In this document: one piece after another, positions 27,556 through 40,363 of the stretch | Layout: each line of letters opens with the position of its first letter | Numbering within the stretch: position 1 is the stretch's first letter | Assembly (NCBI GenBank): GCA_013399895.1 | Contig: VXBA01003433.1 | Location: 558,001-622,000 of the forward strand | Reading direction: 5' to 3' | Length of the DNA stretch: 64,000 bases | From: Serilophus lunatus | Taxonomy: Eukaryota > Chordata > Aves > Passeriformes > Eurylaimidae | The notes under the pieces: generated by a model | Database searches by the model: none | The model's input: the letters and a program-made list of their open reading frames with translations, nothing else | What the model was told of the DNA's origin: nothing | Position numbers and translations under genes: made by a program

Positions 27556-27720
27556 TGTCACAGAATCACAGAATATTCTGAGTTGGAAGGAACCCACAAG
27601 GATCATTCAGGCCAGCTCCTAAGTGAATGGCCATACAGGTATCAAACTCACAACCCTGCATTTATTAGCACCATGCTCTAACAGAGCTAGTCTCAGTCTC
27701 TCTGGGTAACATGGGTGCTG
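27556..27720 (-). repeat. CR1 LINE 3' end, minus strand
   Basis: It opens with 'cacagaatcacagaatattc' and 'gagttggaaggaacccacaa', then 'ggatcattcaggccagctcc' and 'caaccctgcatttattagca'. This is a well-preserved reversed CR1 terminus of the same subfamily as the copies at 2338 and 7808. Confidence 0.85.
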
Positions 27721-28146
27721 ACAGTGCAAATCTCCTGTTTTATGGGGTACTCCTATTTTTTTTTACTGTAAATCAATTAGGATTAGATGTAATACAATAG
27801 CATCTTCTCATTTCTTTAGTCATTTGCTCAGGCTGTCAGAATGGACCCTACAATATCAATTGTAGGGGAATTTTATCTGTTTTACTATATGAACATCAAT
27901 TTCACATGGAAAGAACTCGTGACAGTGACTCATTTTATATGTCAACAAATAATCATTCAATCATGATCATTATCATAATTGTAAATGGTAACTTAATCAG
28001 CAGCAGCAAATCTATTGCTTCTCTTGAGCTGACAATATACAGATAACATTTTCCATTCCATTATCAACTACAGTAGTGGTACTGTGTTATTAAACAGACA
28101 GTATTTTGTTTTCAGCAACTGAAAGAAGGAAATGTATGTGTAAAAC

Positions 28147-28795
28147 ATCATAAAATCGGAGAATTATTTGGGTTAGAAGGGATCTTAAGGATCTTTTAGT
28201 TCAAACCCCTGCCATGAGCAGGGACACTTTTCACTAGACCAAGTTCCTCAGAGCAACATCCAACCTGGCCTTGAACACGTCCAGGGACTGGGCATCCACA
28301 ACTTCTCTGGACAACCCATTCCAGTGCCTCACTACCCTCATAGTAATGATTTTTTTCCTAGTATTTATTCTAAACACACTGTGTTTCAGTTTGAAGCTGT
28401 TTTCCCTCTTTCTGTCACTACATACTCTTGTAAGTAGTCTTTCTCCATTTTTCTCGTATGTTCCCTTTAAGTACTGAAATTAGCCAACCCTAAGCTGTCT
28501 CCAGGTCCCTCTGGACTGCATTATGTCCTTGTAATATATCAGCCACACCATTGGGCTTGATGTCATCTGCAAATTCACTGAGGGTGCACTTGGTCACTAA
28601 TGAAGATATCAACTAACACTAGTCCAAATATGGACCCCTGAGGGACACAACTTTTCACTGATATTCATCAAGACTCTGAGCCTTTTTCCTCTACCCTCTA
28701 AATGTGAGCTAAGACCCACTGTTATCTCTGATTTCATCATGCCTGATTTTTGCAGAGGATAAACTTCTACATCAAGGCCTCTGAGAAATCTGGAT
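28147..28795 (-). repeat. CR1 LINE fragment, minus strand, reaching into the ORF2 3' part
   Basis: This is the longest CR1 copy in the window. It runs from the terminal block at 28147-28200, through 'caacatccaacctggccttg' and 'acttctctggacaacccatt', to 'tcatctgcaaattcactgag' (about 28564-28583) and 'tatggacccctgagggacac' (about 28629-28648). The last two blocks correspond to the 3' end of the CR1 reverse-transcriptase ORF read in reverse. It is diverged and interrupted by stops, so it is inactive. The 68-codon open frame at 28271-28477 is antisense noise within it. Confidence 0.85.
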
Positions 28796-28799
28796 CATG

Positions 28800-31700
28800 A
28801 TTCATGAATTGTTAGTGATGAACAATGCACATTATGAAAGGCTACAGTTTGAATTGCAGCGTTATATTTATTTGGTCATGTATGATCCATTAAGTTTTAG
28901 AGGAATTATGTGAAGGAAATCTCATAGGCCTGTACAGACATGTTCAAAGTTTTAAGGGCACTTTTTAAAGTGGGTTTTTATCTTGGTAGACTGTTAAATT
29001 GATATTTCTATATTGTAAGGGAGATTTCAGAAAGTAAGGTGTTTAGCTAACACCCTGGTTTCAGTATGGAAATGTTACCACAACTGAATGCGTAAAAAAA
29101 GAAACTGAAACTGCAAAAAAGGTGACAAGTTTGAAACTATGTGTAATTTTTTGTGTTGGATATTGAGTTTTGATTTATTCTGAAACCACTTCTTCAATCA
29201 GTTTAATTGGGTTTGATTTTTACTTCGCATAAACTTGTAGAACAATAACATTGTATCTGCATCCATTGTGCAGATAATTCCTGTTTCCTCAGAAGTATCT
29301 AGATTTCTATAGATTTGTCAGCATTCCCATGTTACAGTGGCTCCTGTAGAACAGTGCATTTATCAAGCTTTTTTTTATGGTATAGGAAGGAACACTTGCC
29401 TTCATTTAGTAGTAGTGTAAGCAGACTACAAAAAGTAAAACTCTAGCTTACTCAAACTATGGAAAAGGGGAATCTTAGTCTATTTCTTGAAGTTTTGTTT
29501 ATTGGGAAGTACGTATTTTTTAAATCTACCTTTCACACAGAAAGTAATTAACTACATCTGTTTAATTTGTAACTGATGCCACTTGTTGTAAACCAGAGCT
29601 CTTTTTGGGAAGTGTTTCTTCATAAACTCTGTAGATACACTCAGTTCCAGTGACAACTATGAGTTTGACCATGACTCCTCCAGATGACCATCAGCAAAAA
29701 GCAAAAAGTGCCCAAATGTAATTTGACTCTCTGTGTGGATATGACCCAGTCTAATTTTATGATTAGGTCATCACCTGAGCAAACTTTAAAAGACACTGAA
29801 ACTAGTTTGCTCCAGGCTAGAGCTGCAAGTCATTTTGGCAAGGGAGTATAGAGAAGTTGGTCTTTGTTTGGAGGAGGTCTTCTAATCTAGGTTTCTGGCA
29901 TGGTAGCCATTTTTTAGTTTGCTTTATTTTCTTATTCTCCCTACATAAAGGGATAGATCAATCCACAAATTCTCATTTTCTTTGTCCCTGGGCTGAGCTC
30001 ACGCCCATCACAGTTTGAGGGGTTGTTCATCTTGTCATTTGATTTATCATTTTTCCAAGTTTGGTCTAATAATTTCTTTTGTTTTCTTTGAAGATTCAGT
30101 CAATATAAGACCATATAAAACTGGATGATGCCAGGAAACTGAAATAGCTTTAACAATAATCTCGTTTTTCTTTGTGTCATCCTCCTCAAGGCAGTGAGCC
30201 TATGTTTTTTACCCTAAATGCTTATTCAATACTCATCTTTTAACTTTCTGCATAAGAGTGGAAGGTAGAGCCATCTATGACATTGAGATATTTCGCAGTC
30301 ATGACCTGGTAGATCAATTTCTCCATAGGAAGGAAAGTCTATAACAGTTAGAGACTTTCAAAAAAGCTACATTTCCTACATTGGGACAGTTTAACCATCT
30401 TTGAAAGAAAATCTGTACATCCTTCAATACCATTTCCACTGCACAATTCCATCACTTTGAGTAGGTCATTGTATTTTAATTCTCTAAATGTTACCCCAAG
30501 ACACATATATGTCCTGCTTCATATCCTCTACGACATTTTCATGTACTTAACAATCAACTAATTTTTTCCTGTTTTTTTGGAGTAACTGTTTCACTTTGCT
30601 ATTCTGTTCCGTTATAAAGCTTGATGTGTTCTACAGTAACTTTGGTATCTTTGGTATATAAGCAGTCTTGGTGGTCTTCTATAATTTGGTCATCTCCTAT
30701 AAATTATTTTTCTCAACAAAATTCTTCAAAGGGAGTAGACTGGATTTCTACAGATATGAGATAGGAAACAGGAGGTTGGATGAAGGGAAAAAAATTAGTA
30801 GTAATCATAATCTGTGATCACAGACATAACAACTTAGTGTTCCTTTCAATTGCTGCCAGTTCTGTATTCTGCCAAAAGTCAACTTTCACCTAGAGTGTGA
30901 AACACTTTCCATTCTAAATTTGTAAAGGATCTGTTGGACTTGAATTCACTCCAGAAACTTGCAGTTAACTTAACTGTACTACAAACAAAATGGAAACAAA
31001 ACTTCCATTTAAGCAGTTTGAGGGAAATGGGCTGTGTTTTCTGTCTGATCAGACTCCTCATAGCTGAGACTGACCCTTGTGAGACCATTTTACAACTGTA
31101 GTACTTCAGTAGAAGATAATGAAAAACTGCCTATCAATCTTTTCACTGGCAAATCAGACAGTAGATAAACTCCATCCTTGATATCATATTTAGTGATAAG
31201 AAACAGACAAAATACTGATAAAATGAAAAAAAATAAGAAAACTTAATTTAACTGTATAAAACTTTGCACTATCAACTCTATTCTCTAGTGCATCATCTAA
31301 TTTTGGTTTTTCAATAGTGGCATTTGCCAACAAAACCTACTTTGAACCTAGCCAATACAATAATACTACAAATATACTCACATTCCTGAAATTGCAAGGC
31401 TGTGTGTAGACCTCAGTTCTCATTTGTCAGAAAGAAATGGATTAAACTATTGCAAGTCTGAGGATATTTTACACTATAAGAATTAAGTGAAAGTCAAGGA
31501 GCTAGGTGTTTTGTGTAAAGCAGCTGTATCCAGAGTCGAGTCTTCTGGAGATTCTAGTAACTCTGAGGAGAGGTACCTGTAGCATCACCAGTGTGGTCAG
31601 ATGTGAAGGAGACCTCCACCATCACCAGCACATCAGTTTAAATGTCCACTTCTATGATTCTTCATCAATTATCATATAATTCAGTGTCACAAGTAGACAA

Positions 31701-34700
31701 ACACCTGTCAGTGCTGATCATGCCATAAGAGGCAGAGGATTGGAGCAACACATCTCAACTGAATCGGTGTTATTTGGAGTTAATTAAGCATCTCTTTAAG
31801 GCTCATTACAGAACATAACCCTATGATGAGAATGGCTTATGAGTTCTGCTAAAGCCTTGGTAAAACACATCCTACAGATTTAAGTAACTCTCATTAAAAG
31901 ATCCTTTGCCATCTTTCATTTCCTCTTCTGTGTTTCTAGGATTGTAAATCTGTCCTTATACTGCTTTGAACCTGTATCTGTACTGGTTTAGTACTAGTGA
32001 ATATGACCTCATGTTCCAAATGGCAGTATATCCTGACACAGACCAACCAATTGCATCCACATTATGGCCTCACTTTGGTGAGATCTGTGGGTTTTCGTTG
32101 CAGAATATGTAATATGTTTTTTTATCTAAACCTGTCTGCCTTGTTCACACCCTGGGACTATGAGGCACAATAAAAAGAAGAGGTCGTGTTCTCTATGGTT
32201 ACTCGTGGTTACCTATGCCTCCAACTTTTTCTATGATTCTATGAAATGTAACTTTTTTCCTGCCTTGAACAGAAAGATACTAATTTTATGCTAGTTTGAC
32301 CAAAGGTTGTGACCTTCAGATCTTGGTTTCTGACCTACCTGAACAAGATACCTCCAACTGTTAAATTTAAGTTTCCATTTTAAAATGAAGTCTCTATTTG
32401 GGGTATATTGTTTTCTCCTTTTCTCCTCAACCTTTTGGAGTTCCTCTTTCTGTTACTTATGCTGTCTTCAATTTTAGGACCCTGAATTTCATGGGAGGTG
32501 GCTGTGCTGCCTTGTAGGAGCAGATCATGTAAGGAGATGAGCCTTAAGATCCCTAGAACTGTTTTGAAAGACGAGATAGATCAACAGGCTTTTAGCAGTT
32601 CAAACATGTTTATCCAAACAGGAAAAGGGAAATCTAGGTCAAAGATTGATACCAAAACTAGAAAAACAAAACAAGAACATGCAGATAAAAGTTGTCCTTA
32701 CTGCAAGGCTGATAATTTGCAGTGATGCCACACACTTCAGTGGTGAGGAAAAAGACTTTTTAGTCACTTATGTGCTCAGGTTTTCCCAAGCAGCTTTATG
32801 GCCCTGTGTATCTTGCACAGTCTACATACAATATGAATTTCAATTCCCATCCCAGCTATTACTCTGTCATTTAATTCTTCATCAATACCTCCAATGCCTC
32901 AAATTGTCTTTGTTTTGATAGATGAGCACTGAATTCCTGATGACCTGTTTTGCTTGAAGGCATATTTGAAGAGTAAAATACATGAATGAAAATGATAAGA
33001 GACAGCACTGGTCCTTGGCATTAGCTAAGAAAATAAACAGGTTTTGATAAGTAATTTTTGCATAGGAAATTTTTGTTATTTACCTAGTGGAACTACTTAA
33101 TTTCTTTAATGCAAACCTCTTTTACAGACTTCTTCCAAAATTTTAGAGAAGAGGGATTAAGAAGATAAGGAATAACTGAAAGTTACTGAAAGAGTAACTG
33201 AAAGATCCATGAAGGTGACATTTCTGAAAGTTCTCTAAAAATGTTAATACACCTATTATATAACACTAACCATGAAAGTTCAGTCTTTTCATGGAGAGTC
33301 ATATTGTCAAATGAAGACACAATTCTCTTAAGAGTGATTTATAATTTCTTTGAAAAACTTGATTGAAGTCTAATTGTGGATGGAGAATAAGAGTTATTTA
33401 TAAAAAGATGCAAAATCTGTCCTTCCAGAAGCTTGTGGGTTGGGCATACTCAATCGTCATGTTCCAAAACTGTACCTTTCTGCATATGCATATGGAAAGA
33501 TGCTTTCTCTCAAATTGTTCATGTCTCTAAAAATTGTCAGAGTACCCATACACTTATTCAAAGAACACAGCCATGAAGCAGCACTGTACAATTTCTAAAG
33601 CCTCACTACTCTTGCAGATAGTTAAGTAACACGGAAAAGCAAAAAAAAGTCACAAAAGTACATGGAAAAAACCACCCAAAACAAGTCCTCCAAAATATTG
33701 GCATCATGGTCACATATTCCAGGAAGTGAAAGAGTAGCTAAGTTTATTAGATAAACCTCGTCTAGTGAATAATTAACAGGTCAGCTTCAAGGTCAAGCTT
33801 AATATAGAGTGTTAGTTTGGTTTGGTTGTTGTAACTGTGATGTTTTACTTTTTGCATCTAACAAAGGGTTATACCAGGTAATCCTGGCAGAATTAGGTGG
33901 GAGATTTATTTATTTAATGAGTCATATTTATTTAATTTTTAAGTTACAGTATTGATAAGTATCTGTGTTGATGCAATCACATATAATTCAGTCTTGTCAT
34001 GCATACACAAATGTTAAAGGAACACAGTTGTTAAGGTTGCAGTAATAATCAGACAAAAGTCTGGAAATGTACCTTCTATAAATGCATTTTCTTAAAATTG
34101 TGGATTATGTACTATTTATTTCGTAGGGCTCTTGCCTCTTTTTACACAAAGCATGGATGTGAACTGAGTTTGTGATGTTAAAGGGATTATGGCATGCATT
34201 TAGTAGGATTTCATCCATATTTGTGACAGAATTTGAGTAGTGATGCAGCAAAGGCTTCCAGGGAGAAAAGAACAGGTCAGTGGATAAGGCAATTGAATGC
34301 TGTCTCAAAAGCTAAATTGTAACCTTGCCCCTGAGTTTGTAATTGATGCTTGCGAGTTACTTACATTTATCATAGATGGCCACTAACCCATTTTTTCGAT
34401 ATCTGATGAGAATCTGATTTATCAACACTCTGGGTACTTAAATATGAATCTGAAGTGAATGACAGTTATAAGTGAGTAAATGAAGTATGGCATAGTGCTG
34501 AATAGTTATAAAAAAATAAAGGCCTAGTCTGCTCTCACATGAGACACCTAAACTTTGTGGATTCTTTTATCTTAGCTCTTTTGGATCTTAGAGCTCCCAC
34601 TTGTTAACTGAAGATAATAGCATGCCTTGTCTTTGTAGTAATGCATTAAAACAAATGTGCTAGTCTTTTAGAAGCACTCTGCCAGAATGACCATGTAAGA

Positions 34701-36110
34701 AAATACATTGGGTGAAATCTGTATTTCTGTATTCAGAAAATTATGTCTTCTTACTGGAAGGAAATGTAATAGATGGGAGATAATGTCAGACTGAGTGAGA
34801 GAAGTGGTGAAAAATTTCTCATTAAACAGCCACTTTCTGCCATGAAAGTGAAATGCATAAAACAGAGCCCCATAACAAGACTGGTAAATGGCCATGATGT
34901 TCAATGATACAGTAAAATACTATGTATGCAGCAGGGAAGCAATTAGAAGTTTCATAGACCTGATGTTTCCCAGCTCTTGAGTGTTTTGGCAGGCCTCAAA
35001 ATGGATGGATGGATATTTGTGGGATTTGCAAGAGAACTACTTATGTCAGGGTTCTTGCCGAATACAATGCCTAGACTATGGGCATGTTAGAGCCTCAACA
35101 GCTTCTCTGATAAAATCCTTGACAAATTTATGACAAGATCAAACCAAGATTTTAAAGCTGAGAGAGAATGGCAGATAAAATTATTGCTAATGTTACTAGC
35201 TCTGTCTAGAACACACTGTTATAATTTCAAATACCCACTCTCATGGCTAAGAGAAGCACTTCCTATAGCTCTCTGGGGAGAAGCTTCCCTTCTTTCAGAA
35301 ATGGATCTGACAATTCAATAAAGTGCTCAGTGTGAGGGAATTTATGGTGGCAAAAACAAATAGGGAGGTGCAAAAGTTTATTGCCCACAAATAGAACAAG
35401 ACTCAAAATGGAAATTTATTATTAAGTCAGGAAAGAGGTGAATGATATGACAAGATAATGGCTTGGTTACACTTAGATGTCCATAAACGAGGGACTGCAA
35501 CAGTAAGTAGGGATGTAAACTTTCTACTCTTACAGTGCTTTTTGACATAACAAGATAGACCTGTGGGGTAACTGGTGCTAGTACTTGGTACCAAACCATC
35601 TGCAAAGCATTTTCTGTGTCAGTCTTGCAGATTTCACAAAGATTAGCCCTCAAGCTTTGCTCCGGAGAGACCGCAATGTTGTCATGACAGCAGGTCAACA
35701 AAAAGGTCTAGGAAAATGCACAAAGCTGATCTGTTACAGCCACTGTATGAGGCAGTTTCCCTGCTGTATGGCTTGTACCCTGACAAATAGGCTAGGAGCT
35801 ATTACAAACTATGTCCTTATCATTTGAGACAGAACACACTGCTGAAGAACAGTAACATGGCAGTAACATGGTATGACACATCACACATGGCTGTGTTCTT
35901 ACAAACAGCTCTTGCTAGGAAAAATAAAACAAAACAAACCCGAAACAAAACATTTCTGGTGTGGAGCAGGAGCAAGTCAATTAGCCAAAGCTGTTTGTTA
36001 TTTTATCTGTTGATGATTCTGAAAGGCAAAGACACACACACTTGGACAAATTTTGCCATGAGATAGGATTAAATAATGTAAAGGGGCTGGGCGTTTAACT
36101 ATGGGATGAT
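28800..36110. other. Intergenic upstream of PPDPFL
   Basis: AT-rich sequence with no recognised exons. Apart from a probable CR1 tail near 32.2 kb I can assign nothing. Distal enhancers of PPDPFL could lie here, but the sequence alone does not show them. Confidence 0.5.
32170..32248 (+). repeat. Probable CR1 3' tail, plus strand
   Basis: It ends with 'tttctatgattctatgaaat', the 8-bp-repeat tail of CR1. The sequence just upstream ('gcctccaac' and a degenerate 'gaggtc') is compatible with a very short, decayed CR1 3' end. Confidence 0.5.
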
Positions 36111-36394
36111 AAAAGTTATTTTGTTATCTGTCCTGAACTTTGTTCTAACTTTACCGGGAGTAGGGGATCACAGGTTTGGCTCATTACCGTGGGAGTGCAG
36201 ATCATTCCTTTGGCTTCACTTTGTTTAGTGCATGTGCATAGTAATTTTCTGAACAAAAAGGTAAAGGTACTTGTACTTGTCTGCTCACCCTGCTCTTCCC
36301 ATTTCCAGAAGAGAAAGAGAAGGAGAAGAGCTGACCCAGCAGATCTTATCCCGCCTGAAAAGTGCTCAGAGATGACACGCAGGAAAAGAGACCG

Positions 36395-36630
36395 AGGGGC
36401 CCGGGGCGGGGACGCGGGTCCTGCCACCAACTGTCCCGGGACGACCCGGGCAAGGGCTGGGCCACAGCGACCGAGAGCTCCGCTGCCGTCCCGTCCCGCC
36501 CCACCGCCTCCGGGGCGGGTCGCCTGCCGCGTCCCATAAAAAGGCGGCTAAGGGTGCCAGCGGCACAGTCCGTCCTTCCACCCCCAGGCTATTGCCGAAG
36601 AGGAGGCGGGTTCCCCGTTGTGTCGCTGCC
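36395..36630 (+). promoter_or_regulatory. PPDPFL: PPDPFL CpG-rich promoter and 5' UTR
   Basis: A CpG-rich block stands out from AT-rich flanks and ends at the PPDPFL start codon. It contains GC-box-like 'cccgcccc' and 'ggggcggg' motifs (about 36500-36520) and a TATA-like 'ataaaaag' at 36536-36543. That would place transcription start near 36565-36575 and give a 5' UTR of about 60 bases with no upstream ATG. The plus-strand open frames across this block are CpG-island artefacts. The exact start site is inferred. Confidence 0.65.
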
Positions 36631-38332
36631 ATGGCCTCCGTACCCTCCGCCGGCTGCCTCCTGGCCAAGAACCAGTACTACAGAAGTAAGTGCTCCGGGG
36701 AGCCAGGAACTCCATGTATTCCCCAAACGCAGCCTCCGTCCTTTTTCCCTTTCCTTCGCTCGGACTGGGAAGCTTCTCTAGAGGAGGGAGGCTGAGCCCA
36801 CCGAGCCTCTGCCGGATTTTTGGTTCTTCGGATGCCGGGATTTTTGGCAGCCAGGAAAAGTCAGAGAGCGTTTCAGGTGATGTCTGGATGAGGTGGAGGC
36901 AAAGGGATGTCTTTGCCCGGTAGTTTTTAATTTCTTGGAGAGTTTTTCATATAAAGGAATTTCAGTCATCTGCTTCTGGTAATTTTTTTTTTTATTATTA
37001 TCATTCTGTTTAGAATTGCTTATTAGGGTTGCCCATTTTTTTTTTCCTAAGTATAAAACATGATGTTGAAAAAATGCTAGCCTAGCAACTCTTGGCTTCT
37101 AGCTGTGCTTCATGTTTACTATGCAAGCTCAGATGCAACACAAAATCTGTTCATAATTTTGTCTCTAAATACGTGAAGTAATCACTGTTTTGAGTACATG
37201 TGATGTATTAGGACTTCTCTGTACACGATGGACACTGTGTGAGTGTAGTATATAGTTGTATTACAACGGAAAGTGTAGCAATTGATTATTTTTTACTTGA
37301 ATGTTCAAGTAGAGACTCACTTGTTCTGTAAGCAATGTGTGCATGATCGTAAGTGCTTTCAATGATTTTAGTGAAAGTTATGCAGACAATATGCTTTTAA
37401 GTGAATTGTAGGTAAATTGAGAGGTTAACAGATACAAAAGTTTTTATAAAAACAATTGTAGAATGGTGTATATAATATAGACTCTGTACTCCCTAGCTCA
37501 GTGACTTTTTTTCCTCCAAAATAGCAGCATGTCTGAAAAATTCTTGACATGGAAATAGTGTAGTCTCTCAAAGCTATTTTTCATTATATGTGTCTGTGTT
37601 TTCCATGAACAGCAAGACTGAACTCGGAATCCAGTGTTTCTTCCAGCTCCTCCTGCTGTTCAGATGCTGTGAATGTTACAGACCAGGAAAAAGCATTTCA
37701 TGGTATTGTTCTATTCTTTGAAGCAGTTTTTAGTTTTGCCTGTTTGTTATTTAGCCTGTATCTAATAGTGTATTCTTCTCCTCCTTTGGCAGGTTTACCT
37801 GAGTTAATTGATAAATATTGGTGGATAAAAAGTTTTTTTCATAGTGAACCATCTCCACCAACTGTTGGCAGAAAAAAACTATCAGCAAGCAGGTGAGTCC
37901 TGTACAATGATGGGGATAATTTATTTTTTCCATTCTTCTTTTGCTAAAAGTTTTACTAAACAAGTCATAATCAGTTAAAACCATCTGGGGGGTGCAATGC
38001 TATTTTGATGACTTAAATAAAAGATATTTCAACTGTAAGGCTATAGAAGCTTCCCATGTTTTAATTTTAATAAATGGACTCATATGCTACTTTACATTAT
38101 GCAGGTGCTAGTGCCTATTACTGCTTCACATTTACAGTGATAATTGTTTAATCATCTATGTAAAGAACTTGCACACCCATTTATACAGTTTATACCCATT
38201 TTACTTTATGTTAAAAAGGTGATATGAATGCATTCAAAAATACTTAAGCAGATAAACATCTCTGAGGAAAATACAATGAAAATTCAACTCATAATGGTTT
38301 TTTTTATATACTTCTGCAGTACCAACAGTTGA
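36631..38332 (+). CDS. PPDPFL: PPDPFL, pancreatic progenitor cell differentiation and proliferation factor like
   Basis: A four-exon gene encoding 85 residues. Coding exons are 36631-36685, 37613-37702, 37793-37892 and 38320-38332 (stop TGA at 38330). The donors are GTAAGT, GTATTG and GTGAGT, and all three acceptors end in AG. Intron phases are 1, 1 and 2, and the frame stays open through every junction. The start ATG is in a strong context (gctgccATGg) and is the first ATG after the TATA-like box. Residues 1-18 read MASVPSAGCLLAKNQYYR, a serine-rich stretch spans 23-35 with a CC pair at 33-34, and the C-terminal core YWWIKSFFHSEP covers 57-68. From memory, these match vertebrate PPDPFL, whose human form is about 84 residues. 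There is no signal peptide or membrane segment. It belongs to the PPDPF family of small regulators; the paralogue PPDPF is linked to exocrine pancreas growth in fish. The function of PPDPFL itself is poorly defined. The second donor (GTATTG) is the weakest. Identification is confident; any pancreatic role is inferred from the family. Confidence 0.93.
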
Positions 38333-39795
38333 AAAGGACAGTGTGACAACTTAACTTACTGAGATGCTACGTACAGACTTGTTTTTTCAAGAGGCTTGGG
38401 ATCTTCCTGATGTCTGGTTTCAGCTACAAGAAGAAAAAAAACAACCTTTTGAAGAGTGGAAAAGTGTATTTTCAAAATATTTGTCAGTAGCTTAAATGCT
38501 ATTCCTTATTAGACATGTCCATGGCCTACTATGTTCTTTATAGATTTGCCATAATTTGAGATGTCTCTCTAATGGAAGTTATCAGGATTAATATCCTGAT
38601 GAATTAAATATTTAGAGAAAAAATTACAGTAAAAATAGGATATTGTAGGTTTAGGAGAAGCATCTATGTGGAATGACTTTGCAGTACGTGATTCAGTTTA
38701 AGTTACCTCTAAGATACCAGCTCAATAGGCAGTCCCAGTGATATAAGCAAGATTCAGATCTATAGTCCAGAGCAGGACTGCTATATGGTACATGTCTTCC
38801 ATCAACTATTTGTGTACCAGTTACAGAGTGTAAGTTTACAAGAATGCTTGAAAATAGGTTTGCTTATAAAAAGCCCAGTTAATTGAAGAAATAGTAACCA
38901 TTTTGGCCTCTTTGATCAAACAGGGTGCACAAATTGTAACCTCAGATACCCAAGTACAATTTAAGTTCATGCGTATGCAAAGCTATGCATTTGAGGACAG
39001 AATAGAGAAGATGGACAAGGAACCAGTAATCCTAGTGACATCTTCCAAAGAGAAAAACAACCTTAATCAGAGTTGATAGTCCTAGCTCTGATTTAGATTT
39101 CTCTCACTTACTTTGTTATGGCTTAAAGAGCTACTTGTTCTTAGATGACTAATTCTATCAATATTTTGCTGTGTGTCAGCTTAGTTATGTGCTAGATCTA
39201 GTAATGTGTTCCCCTCAAAGTAATCATATTGTTATTATCCAAGTCTACCTTTGTCATGATTCATGCTTTTGAAAGACACTGTAACATTGCAATGTGGAAG
39301 ACCAAATGAAGCTAATTAGTACATCACATTGTTTGTTCTACAAAGTATTACTGAAATGCATCAGAGGATACAGAAAATAACAAGTATCTGGCTGGATGAT
39401 AAAATTTGTGTCAATTACCTATGCAAATTTTCGATGTACTATCAGTAAATCTGTCTGATGTTTGTACATCAGTGGATGAAGTAACAATAGCAAATATTAA
39501 TGTAGCCAACATACTTTTATTATAGGTTAAGGGTTGTTATAGTTATGCATAACTCCTAAGTGTATCAAGTGGGTGCTTCAGTCTTGATGGAGACCATAAA
39601 TGCATGGCAAATGACAATGGAAAAAAGCACAGTTCTGAAAACATAATTTAGAGTCTTTAAATTGACTTGTTATTTATGTATCTTACTTTACCACCATTGT
39701 ATAGTTTCGTCTTTGTCCTTTAAGTATGCAGAATGAACTTTTACTTATGCTAAGATTTTTTTTATTAATAAAAATTTAGTCAGTATTTGATCTGA
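38333..39795 (+). other. PPDPFL: PPDPFL 3' UTR (inferred)
   Basis: Non-coding, AT-rich continuation of the last exon after the stop codon. A canonical AATAAA is at 39767-39772, followed by a T-rich element at about 39797-39806, so cleavage near 39785-39797 is likely. An ATTAAA near 38604 could serve as an earlier alternative signal. RNA evidence would be needed to fix the end. Confidence 0.6.
39767..39772 (+). terminator. PPDPFL: PPDPFL poly(A) signal
   Basis: AATAAA in a T/A-rich setting with a downstream T9 tract. It is the first canonical signal after the stop codon. Confidence 0.6.
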
Positions 39796-40336
39796 CTTTT
39801 TTTTTGGCCTCCAGTAACAAACTGGTCTTCCATGTTCCTTGTGGTGCATTTGGTGGGTGGTTTGGAGTTTTTGGAATGTGTATGTATTTTATTTTCTTTT
39901 AATGTGAAGTTTTTGTAAAATTTAAAATTCCCTCAGAAGTCTGTGTTGTGTGTGCATCACATTCTTCCTTTAGTCACTTCAAAGTCTGATGTGAGGTGAA
40001 AAAGGAAAGTAAGCTAAGAGAGAGAACCTAACATAAGATCATGTTGTAAAGGAAGAGAAAAAGACAGCTTACTAGTTGAAAGAAGATGATCCTCTCTTTG
40101 AAGATGCTTGCAATCACGGAAGAAGGAGATGCAGTAGCCCTATTTTTATACACGAGAAATACAAGATTGGGGGTGACACTGTGGAAAAGAAGTGACAAAA
40201 TTCCATGCTACTCATTGAGCTTAAGGTGTATCTGCCCTTATATAGTCAGAAAGTGAGATGCAGAACATGCTTTAAGAGCTAATAAGCTGTTAACATCCAT
40301 AAAAAAGCCAAAACATGCCCCCTTTTTTTTTTTTTT

Positions 40337-40363
40337 NNNNNNNNNNNNNNNNNNNNNNNNNNN
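40337..40363. other. Assembly gap of 27 N inside a poly-T run
   Basis: Fourteen T's precede and eight T's follow the N block, so the missing sequence is most likely a homopolymer or simple repeat that failed base calling. A reading frame that crosses it (40238-40426, minus) is an artefact. Confidence 0.95.

Noticed and set aside
31651..31668. Possible CR1 tail ('cttctatgattcttcatc')
   Set aside because: Only one copy of the tail unit and no CR1 sequence upstream of it.
36189..36781. Open frames of 116 and 139 codons around the PPDPFL start
   Set aside because: They are composition artefacts of the CpG-rich promoter, cross the TATA region and overlap PPDPFL exon 1 in other frames.
37669..37896. 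Single-frame 75-codon gene at PPDPFL exons 2 and 3
   Set aside because: This is the exon 2-intron-exon 3 read-through. Good splice sites and the match of the joined exons to PPDPFL explain it better, although retention is kept as a possible isoform.
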